Shown: positions 16,201-26,916 of the stretch, piece by piece
Layout of the letters: each line of letters begins with the position of its first letter
Numbering within the stretch: the first letter of the stretch is position 1
Assembly: GCA_030704615.1 (NCBI GenBank)
Contig: CM060734.1
Coordinates: 39,946,042 to 40,010,041 of the forward strand
DNA: 64,000 nucleotides
Direction: 5' to 3'
Origin: Takakia lepidozioides
Lineage: Eukaryota; Streptophyta; Takakiopsida; Takakiales; Takakiaceae
Program-made: the position numbers and the translations under genes
The notes under the pieces: generated by a model
What the model was told of the DNA's origin: nothing
Database searches by the model: none
The model's input: only the letters and a program-made list of their open reading frames with translations

Positions 16201-19200
16201 AGTTGACACTGGATACAACCCGCTAAGGGAGGGCCAGTGGACCCAAAGCATCATGTTTCTTGTGAAATCCCTCACGCTGGTAGCTTTCCTTCTGATCATC
16301 CACCTTGCCAAGAAGGTGTAGAAGGAACGTATGTTAGCTGCCTCTCAGGCTCAAATCAGCTGCAGTGGAACTCCCGAGAGAAAGCAACGTAATTTTAGTC
16401 CGTGGGCTCACCCCTATTGTGAGTTTCCTGGTGGTGCTTGCTGTTCATGTTGCTAGGACTAACTAACAGCATTGACCAAGGAAGTCAATGACTTGCAAAT
16501 GTCTGGGACTCATGTCCTGCAGAAGGAAGCAAAGGAGTATTGGGGACTGGTGGAGGACCTGTTCCTGCTGCCGCAGGTTGTGGGTTGTGAAAGGGGGACC
16601 CCTTCATGTCATGTACTAAATTGGAGTTACGATGCTACGATTGCTGCCCCATATGTACGATAGGCTCCGCTTTCCCATGTAAGAAAGAGGACTACAAAAG
16701 ATGCATATTGATCATCCACTATAAGCTGTGTTAAGGACACATTTCCAGAGCAATAAGACTGCATCCGGTCATTGAACACCGCAACCTGAATGCAGTTTAA
16801 TGATTTAGCATGGTTGGAGTTATCTACCCACACAGCAGATGAGTACTCAAAAGCAGGCCTAATAATGTCGCAAAGCATGGTCCTTTTAACTTCACTATTA
16901 ATCCCTCTGCAGTGGAAAAATATAGGGAGGACCAAAGCTTTGCGTTTAGCTGTTTGAACCACTTTCCGCACATGCACATCCCAGTTGCAACTGAAGGGAA
17001 ACTCAAAGCCAAGATATGTGTAGGAAGGGAGCACAGAGATCTCATGACTCCCCCAAGTCCATTTGAGATCTCCACCTCCTTCCCCACGATCATTGAAAGC
17101 CACCACTCCACATTTACTAACATTGGCTTCTAGCCTCCAGAGGTCAAAGTACCTCTTCGTGCAATCAATCATCTTCCGAAGATTGGATGGGGTATCCCCT
17201 AGGCCTGTGAAGTCATCCACAAATATAAGGGCTGGGATGGTGGCATCACCCACCTTTAAACCAAACCCTCATTTTCCAGATCTTCAAGTAACTGATTAAT
17301 TAAAACACTGAAGAGCAGTGGGGAGAGGGTACAGCCTTGCGCTACACCTTGGTCAATATCAAATAAGTTAGCTTTAACCGTAACGCTCTTCGCATACAGT
17401 AGTGAGCCATCCTCCACATCTTACCCCTGACCCTGGAAGGCCAAAGACGGAGACGCAGCCCATCTCCCCAACTGTGTCAGAAGCCTTTTTGACAGGAAAA
17501 AGACAAAAGTGGGCTTTCCTCTTTTTTGCTTCCCTGAATAATCTCGCTTAGTGTGAAGATATGGTCAACGCATCCCCTATTTCTCTGAAAGCCAGCCTCG
17601 CCTTCACTGAAAACACTCGAGACTCCAAATCAACCGCAGGCTCTTCTCTGTCACCTTTCTTATACAGGTTGACAATGACCTCCTCTCTCCAACAAAAGGG
17701 AATCACTTCAGTCTTCCAGATAAGGTTAAAGTGAAGGGCAAGGGCCTCTACCATAAGCATAAGATCGCCACCATGCTATCAGGCCCACCTGCTTTATAGC
17801 CCTTTAGATGCTACCTTCAGTAATCGCAGAAGAACTAATGGGTGCTTTGTAACCCTTTGTAATATCCACTAGTTCATCAGCGCTGTCTTGGAATATAGAA
17901 ACAGTTTACAGGGCCCACAAGAGAATTTATTCATGCCGTCCCTGCGGACATTGGCTTGCAATAGCCTTACAGCCATTGACCGCACGGAAAACTAACCCTC
18001 CCCCAGCCTTTTGTGGGGTTCGCTCCCTCCAGGGTTTACCTTATCCCCGCAGCTCAGCTGCAGGTATGTCCTTATCTTCCCGCAACTGCAACCGCCATTA
18101 AGGCGCTCACAGAGGCACTTGTCTGCATGCAAACTCGACAGCCCAGTTGCATAGAGAGAATGTACTCACAAGACGTTGTTTGCCATAGCCGTTGCACAGA
18201 GAGAGAGATTGTACTCATAAGACGTTGTTTGCCGTAGCCTTGTGGCCATTGACCCCGCGCCCAGTTTGAGCGGGAACAAAAGGGACAGAACCTACCTCTG
18301 TCAGGGGCTGACGTTGGTAGTAAGACTTACCTCCATATAAAGAATTAATCCGGGTTTTCCAGATATCCTCTAGAAATCCCTTCACACAAGCATCAATCTG
18401 CTGTGTGTGATTTGCCCAACAACTAGGCCTCAGGAGGGCCTGGGCTTTTGGCTCAGCCTCGAGACTTTCAAAGTTGGTGAACAGGGGTACAGGCACAATT
18501 CCCTTAATAGATTTGAAGAGAGCGTCTCTTTGGTGAGAGAACCCCGGACAGTGTATCAGAAAATGAATACTGTCTTCAGATTGCCCACACAACGGGCAAT
18601 TGCACTATCCCTTTCCTCTCTGCTTCTGTTTGCTGTTCAAAGGTAGGCTTCCTGCCCTGAGTTTAAATTTCAGTCTAGTGCCGAGAGTGGGTAGACCCTT
18701 GAGGTCATCCAAGATGTCCTCCCCCACGTCACAGACTGGAAACAAGTTCAGGGAAGTTTTCTGCCTAACTTCATTTTCATCAGACAATCTCATGGCAACA
18801 GACATGGCTGAGGACACTACAGCCTCTAAGTCAGATTTATCCAGCAGGGTCAAGACTTGCGGATCCAGGTCCAGGTCCTTGAGGATCTCTTCTACTCTCT
18901 TCTGCCAGGACTTAGCCTGTTTGACAGGGCGGTCCTGTTTCCAAGATATAGAGTCGATTAACTTAGGATATCTGGTGTTGGGCATATGTTGCAGCTGACC
19001 CCACCATCTGACCTTGAATTCATCTCGTCGGGAGCTTAAGGACGGAATGCCAAACTCACCCCGAACAGCCACATTGGCTGTTTTGGAGCATGCTGACATA
19101 CACTCCTTAAGCACCCCCACTTGAATGGATTCTAGAGACTTAGCCTGGTTGGAGTTATCAACCCATATAGCAGATCCGTACTCCAAGGCAGGTCTAATAA

Positions 19201-22200
19201 CGCGACAAAGCATGGTTTTCTTAACCTCAGAGTTGACCCCTGCAGTGGAAAAATTTAGTGAGCCCCAGAGCTTTGCCCTTGCCAGTTTGAACAACTTTCC
19301 GGATATGTGCATCCCAATTACAATTGGAGGAGAACTCAACGCCCAGGTAAGTGTAGGAAGGGAGGACCGGGATCTCTTGGCTACCCCACTGCCACTTAAG
19401 ATCACTTCCTCCCTCTCCTCTGTCGTTGAATGCTACCACTGCACATTTGCTGACATTAGCCTCTAGCCCCCAAAGATCAAAGTATCTCTTCGCGCAATCA
19501 ATCAACTCCTGGAGATTGGTTGGAGTCTCCCCTATGCCTGCGAAGTCATCCGCAAACATAAGGGCTGGTATGGTGGTATCACCCACCCTTAACCCAAATC
19601 CCCACTTTCCACATCCTCGAGGAGTTGATTGATGAAAACATTGAAGAGCAGAGGGGAGAGAGTACATCCTTGAGCTACACCTTGGTCTATGTCAAAGAAG
19701 TTGGACTTCTGTCCGTTAACAGTGACACAGCTTTTGGTGTGAGCATACAAGTTGTGGACAACTCTCCACATCTTTCCCTTGATCCCACAAGACCAGAGGC
19801 GGAACCATAGGCCATCTCTCCACACTGTGTCATAAGCCTTTTTGACATCCAGGAAAAAGACATAAGTGGGTTTCCCTTCTTTTTTCCTTCCCTGGATAAT
19901 CTGGCTTAGAGTGAAGATATGATCCACACAGCCCCTGTTTCGCCGAAAGCCAGCTTGGCCTTCGTGGAAACAACCTCTAGACTCCAGATCAACCTCGAGA
20001 CGAGTACTTATAACTCTGCAGAATGTCTTGCCAACAGCATTGAGGAGCGTGATGCCACGGTAGTTCCCCGGTTCTTCTCTGTCACCCTTCTTGTATAGAT
20101 TGACAATGACCCCCTGTCGCCAGCGAAAGGGGATCATTTCAGTCTTCCAGATAAGGTTAAAGAGGAGAACTAGGGCCTCTATCATGGGATCGCCACCGTG
20201 CTTGATAAGCTCATTGACAATACCATCAGGTCCACCAGCTTTATATCCATTTAAATGTTCAATTGCTTCCACAATCTCAGAAGAACTAATGGGAGCATTA
20301 TAAGCCATTGAAATATACTCCAGTTCATCAGGGCTGTTTTGAATCATAGGAACAGTTTTTCCAACTGTGTCCCTCCATTCAGCAGAAGACCCCTCACTGT
20401 TAGACCTAGAAGTTCTGCCAAGGATACTGTAGTGAGTTTCAAAGGTTTTGACAATGTCAACCGATGAAGTCACCACTGCACCTTTAGTAGTCTTCAGCGC
20501 TTGTACTTGCTGACCATTTTTCGATTTGTACAAACGTTGAAGGGCCAACCAGAATTTCTTGTCATTACCACCATGGTGGTTTGAGTTTATTTCACTGTAT
20601 AACTTGTCCCAGTATAATTTCTTCTGAGACCTAACAAGCTGATTGATATCTTTACGGAGCTGGTAGTACCTCGCCCACAATTCTCTGTTGGTTTCCAAAT
20701 TGCAGCACTCTTTATAGAGGGCTCGTCTCTCAGCTATCTTGAGTTTAATCTCATTAGTCCACCAATTAACTGCTCTACCGCAGACAATTAGTTTCCTCCC
20801 AATGATCTTGTCAGCCACGGAGGAAACGAAACTCTCCCAAGAGTCCACTGCTCTTTTGACTTCATTTCTTGCGTTAACAGAGCATGACTGAAGTTCTTGG
20901 AGCGATTGGACAAAATGAGGGAGAGCCTCTTGCAAGGCCTGGACGTACTCAGCCTTGACCTCCTCATTGTGGAATTTTTCTATGCGCCACTTCCGAATCG
21001 AACTTTTCACAGATCTCTTGGTGGTGGGAAAACACCTTTTGATCTCAGTCCAAACCAGGAAGTGGTCAGAGGTACCAATATCAGTTCTGTCGATCAACAC
21101 ATTGGCACACTGGGGGAACAAAAATTTGTCCATTATGATATAGTCCACAATGGAACGTTCCCCAGTTTGGGGTTTCTCACGAGTCCACTGCACTTGGTCA
21201 CCTCTTGTCCTGTCATTCAAGGTCAAAAGCTGAAGCTCTTCTAGACAGTTAATTAACCGTCTGCCATTAGAATTCAGCTCGTCCTCACCAAAAGGTCCAA
21301 TGATATTGTCCTGATGGATCCCTTTGCCCACCCGGGCATTGAAGTCCCCCAATAGTACCACCTGACCTTTGGCAAGGAACGAAGCACAGTCCAGCTTTAC
21401 ATCTTCGAAGGCCTTGTCTGCATCAGCACTAAGGGTCCCCTCTGTGGGCATGTAAACACAACCAACAAAGAGGTCCTTTGTACTCATGCCGCCCTTCAAA
21501 TTCAGTTTTAGCCAGATACTATGCTCGTACCTCAAACCCTTGTTGATAATTTCACAATTGTCAAACAAGAAATCACGGACAAAGAATCCGACCCCTTTTT
21601 GACCGTGTTTGGCAGAGGCTGCCTTGAGAGTACACATCTTACCTGCCCATTTATAACCAATGACATCTCCAACCAGTTTATCCGACGTTTCCCATGTTTC
21701 TTGCCCAGCACAGATGTGAATATCATTAGTCCGAAGAACTTGTCCCACTTCAAGTTGTTTCCTTTGGTTGGTCAACCCTGAGAAGTTGAAAGTGGCCAGC
21801 CGCAAGCCAGCCCTTTGCGTGTGAATTGTTTGGTAGCTTGTGATTGCTCCTGGACGGCCAACCGTTCTGCAAAGGGGGGACAGTTACCCCATGTGTAGAT
21901 TTTGCTCGTCTTGTGTAAACTTTGAGAATTGGTAAACCATTCAGGGTACCAAATCTTTCAGTTACACGACGCACAGGCTCCGCACACGTAGGGGCAGATT
22001 GTCCGTCAGACTGCTTGGGGACAATTACCCCGTGTATAGATTTTGCTCGTCTTGTGTAGACTTTGAGGATTGGTAAACCATTTAGAGTACCAAATCCTTC
22101 AGGCTCTGCACACTTAGAGACAGATTGTCCATCTGACGGCTTGGGGACAATTACCCCGTGTATAGAATTTGTTCGTCTTGTGTAAACCTTGAGGATTGGT

Positions 22201-25200
22201 AAACCATTCAGAGTACCAAATCCTTCAGATTCAGGACGTTCAGGTTCCGTACACTTAGGGGCATCTTGTCCTTCTGGCTGTTTGGATTCAACCTCATCCA
22301 GAGCGTCAAACCGATTAGAAACTCTCAAGTTGAAGTTGTTGCCCTTGGTTGTCTTCCTAGAGCGCCCCATTGAATCACCAATGTCTAAGACCGCTCTCCA
22401 GCCAGTCAAGGGACGAACTTCTTTGAGATTGAATTGATGCGGGACTCTATTAGAAGCACTTTTGGTCATTGCAACCTTCAACGTACCCCTGTTATCAAGT
22501 CTCGAGATGGTACCATTAGCCATGAAATCCAAGCCTAAGCTAGAGCATGTAGTTTTAAAGGACACATCGTCCATCCTGGGATTCACCCCAAAAACTACAC
22601 ATGAAGCCCTAGATTTGGCATAAGTAACCAATTCCCAGGGATCACCCTGAGGAGTGTTGATGTTGATAGGAGCTAAATTTTTGATTGTTTTCGCAGGCCA
22701 TAAGTTTAAGCACAGGAACCAACCCGAGCCCAAGTGCCGAGTATGCTAGACAGAGCATACGACTGCCCAATTTGGGCGGAGGGGCTGCCCCCAAGCGGTA
22801 GGAGTCCGCTTGTTACCATTCAGAGATCACACTCCAGGGAGTTGCAGGGAATGGCCCGTGTAGGCATATTCTAAAGAGGGAAAGGCCCCAAGCTTTCCAA
22901 CTAAATCCAATGCACTACCTTACCTGAAGCAAAGCGCTTCAGGTCGAAACAAACAAGGACACGAGGTCACAAGGCCGGCATTTAGTCACAGAGACATTAA
23001 TGTACTCCCGTTTCAAGTCCACCCAATGTCAATAGGCTTCCTAGAGGACAGGGAGAGGCACAGAGAGAGAGAGACAGAGAGAGAGTCCAAAGACATGGAG
23101 GGAGAGATGACCTGTGACAAGATACATGGAGCAGGGCACTCCAGTCAAAGAGCCTTGTGAGCCATCCACTTCCCATGATGCTACTGCCTTGTGATCTGCA
23201 TACCATCATGATACGTCCGAGGTTAAATCACAGGGACAATGTTGACAAAATATATGAATTTCCTTTGACATGGGTCTACGAGGACAGATTCTCATTATTA
23301 GTCCACACGTCATATGTAATCACTGGCTGTTTGCTGTGAATGTAACTGCTACGTCCCTTGGAGACAAAGGCCAAATTGGATCGCATCCTTTACTAATCTA
23401 TCATGGGGTGAGAGAGAAGAACAGGAGGAGGCTAGGAAGTTTATTACACAGCTAAGGGCCTCACCATGGTTGCAAAAGTCAATGCCTGGAACAAGTCCTT
23501 CAACCCATACTGATTCTTCCTGCTCATTTGAAACATTTGTAGTCTCATCCCCTTCTTGGACCTCAGAGGAAGAACAGTTGTGCGGTGACACCACACACAC
23601 TCTATCAAATCCATCTTCCAAAGGCCCTAAAGACTCACAGTTTGACACCAAAACTTGATCTTTTGTTGCACTGGTACCATTGTGTTCCTCCAGCATTACG
23701 ATGTCTATGTGGTTCTCTTCACTCTCAGTGGTCCCTCCCACCTCTTTAGACGGATGTGTAGCCTTCGCTGAGTCAACACACCCCAATGTCTCATTGTCGC
23801 GTCCTGCACTATCTTGGGAATCTCGACCTTGTAGATTTGACTCTTGCAGTGCCTGTAAGGCTGGCGGCACCGAAAGCTGGGATGGAAACACGAATGAATG
23901 TGGACATGGGATATTCAATGCACGGGTCCAAAATATGCAATTCGCCCTGCAAACACACTAGACAAAAAATTGTGTCAACCATGAAAACACATCAGCACCT
24001 TGTCTGAGTAGGATGGAAAGTCTTGACGTATGAATGTACTTGTGAGGCTCATAGCATGACTCTTACTAAGTGATTGAAGAAGGTAGAACACGAATCATAG
24101 TCCAAGACTGGATTGAAAATATATGGAGAAAATGCCTCAAGTGCAATTGGAACAGACAAGAAGAGCGAAAGCTCTGAACAGGAGATTACTCAAAACCTAC
24201 CACAAAAAGTCTTCAAAATCCACCACTCTGCATCAACCAAACCACCCAGAGAAAAGATCAAGTGCATAGTTAGTTGATGTTTCACACTTTTCAGCATAAA
24301 ATATACAGTGAAGATAAGAAAATGCAAGATGGGGAAGTAACCCCAATTGGCTCTTCCTCAAACAGGACTTAGCAACATTGTTGCTTGCTCACATACACAT
24401 AGCTCTAGTATCGAAGACAATACAATGGGCCTTTGTGGTATTCCCTATAGAGTAGATAATGATCTGTAATGCTTCCATATGCCAATCAATATTGCAATGA
24501 TGCTTGAGTCTAGTTCAAGCAAACCTCAATCCAACAACATGAAATGATGTTAGCTGTTGAAAAGCTATGGCAGTTCCTACTTAAGTTTGTAACCGACATG
24601 AGAGCGATTATCTCCATGGGGTCTATGCTGCTGCCTCTATAGAAAAAGTCAACCATATTTAGATCTTACCAAATCCATTGAAAGAAAAGGACAGCGTCTT
24701 TGACATACTGAGGGAGATGCTGTAGCACTAAATACTACTATAATACTTAGAATATATGAAACATCTGTACCTCTTCTCAGATTCAGCAGCTAAAAGAAAT
24801 GACTCCGCAAGAAGCTTCACTTTGTCTTTAAAAAGTGCCCTGAGTGATTTTTGCTGCAGACATTCCCACAAATTCACATAAATCCAGAGAGTGTGCAAGC
24901 GGACAGGCAGTATTCAACTTTTGGCTCTCTTCACCCAACCCATCCTCTGCATTATTCTCATCTCACTTCTCCACATCCACAGCCAGCTGAAGTCAAGCTT
25001 GACCTCCCAAAGGACACATCGCTGGGTGTGAGAGCTGTGCCATTCCCATACTAAGATTACCAGGAGGGGTTAATTCCCTAGTCTGTGGCTCCTAGGCTAA
25101 AGCATCAGTTCATTACACTAACCTTCTCATCCTAGGATTTACTTGCGCCCTCCCGCACAAAACAAACCAAACTCGGAACGATATTGGACACAACAAGACG

Positions 25201-26864
25201 ACATGCCTGAAGTTTGGTGGCATGGAAAAGTGCTGTGCCCTTCAGCTCCAAGACTTCTTCCTCACTGAAGCATAGCGGGGTCCCAAACTTGGAAGGCAGT
25301 ATGTCTAAATATCTGAAAGGTACTGCTGAAATTTTTTCACAACAAGACATATCTTCTAATTTTCACCACCCCACCCCTTGAGAGACTGGTCTACACTGGT
25401 TCAGCCAATGGCTAGTAACATGAACTCAATTGTGCCACTACTGTTAGCCATAATGTCTCATATAACTGGCAAAACAATAAGCAATTGTACGCGCAGATGT
25501 TGTCCCTAGTCCTTTGTGGTGGATGGACTATCTCTAGCACTTTGTAACAACAAAATGGAACCCTTTGATTGTGTTACGACTGAAAAAGTTCCTGAAAAAC
25601 AAGGAAGAAAGTATGGGGAGATACGGCGCCCAAAAAGATGATGGTCCCCTTGCACGTTCGACCACCAAAAATATCATGATAAGCAGGCGATCATCAACAT
25701 CTCCCTCTTCAAACAACTGGCAGTAGCGTGGTCCTAGCAAAGGGTCTTGCAACACCGTCATAGGTGTGATTGCCATTATCAGGGGGGTTATCATCATTAC
25801 TCCTGAAGATAAACCAAATGACCATTAGCTCTGGAAGTGCTTACAAGCCCTATGCCTTGTGGAGAGAGGCTTGTGCCACTCTCCACTTCCCACTGTTCTG
25901 CTCATTCCAAATTTGAGGAAGGGTCCATATTTCCCAAATTAGGAATGGACAGCAAGGGTGAGTATTGTGCAAGGCTTGCTCCAGATTTGGGACTAAAATG
26001 ATGCTGGCTGGGTGTTTTTGGACGCCAGCCATCCCCTATCTGTTTATGTTGAGTAAACTGGTTTTCTTCTTTCACAAACAATTGACAACGACTGTAGCTT
26101 TCAAGATGAGCTCAAACACATAAGTTTGATGCAACAATCCACATCAGAGTTAAGACCTAGGAAATGCATTCTCATTATCCTATCATCTCATTCTAGAAGG
26201 TACGGTGATAGTCTTATTATGCTGCCAAAGAGATCTCAGGTTTGTACTCATTGGATTGATTTACGGATTACAGTGGTCACAGGTAGACAGACCACTCTCA
26301 GTTTAAATTCAGAGGGGTGCAGCAGCTTCGGTAGTCCTAGAGTCCCACAAGTAGAATTCGCCAGCTGAATTGGAGAGAGAGAGAGAGCACCTTGGGTGTT
26401 GTCATGCGTGGCAAACACACCTAGTCCTGCCTGTCGGTCACCTGAGGAGGGCCTAAGTGCACATCCTTGAAATCGGATGCCATTAACCTGAGGACCAACA
26501 ACCGATATGATCACAGTTCATATCTTCCTTCTCTTTGACTTTGCAAATTATTATTCCAGGAGACAAGAAAATCCCTTACCGAACTTTAGCATTTGCATCC
26601 ACATGCTCAAATTGCAAAGTTGTGATCTGCACTGACGGACATTATTCCGTGTCCCAACCACAATATATGCCAGTCGGAATATTTACAGCCTAGGCACTGA
26701 ATTCTCTTGAGTAGTTTCTTTCGATGATGCCATCATCCATCGTGCCTGCGATCGGCCACAGGGGACAACAACGGCGCAAAACGGGATGCCGTTTGTGACA
26801 GATTGTCCAAAGGCGCAAAGGGCGAGATACTGTGGGGCCAACCAATGGCGCACACAATGACATC

Positions 26865-26916
<52 letters not shown>

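Larger units (their letters stand above)
18145..22930 (-). mobile_element. Nearly full-length LINE (copy B) inside a SET-gene intron
   Basis: A non-LTR retrotransposon of about 4.8 kb on the minus strand has ORF1 (21750-22733), an overlapping ORF2 (21805 down to about 18215) and a 3' tail with two tandem end repeats. The 5' untranslated region probably reaches about 22930, but I could not fix its end or a target-site duplication. It lies in the intron 14234-23111 of the SET gene, in the gene's transcriptional sense. ORF2 is broken, so the copy is dead. The AP-type endonuclease and the reverse transcriptase motifs look closer to I/Jockey/CR1-like elements than to typical seed-plant L1; that assignment is tentative. 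Confidence 0.85.
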
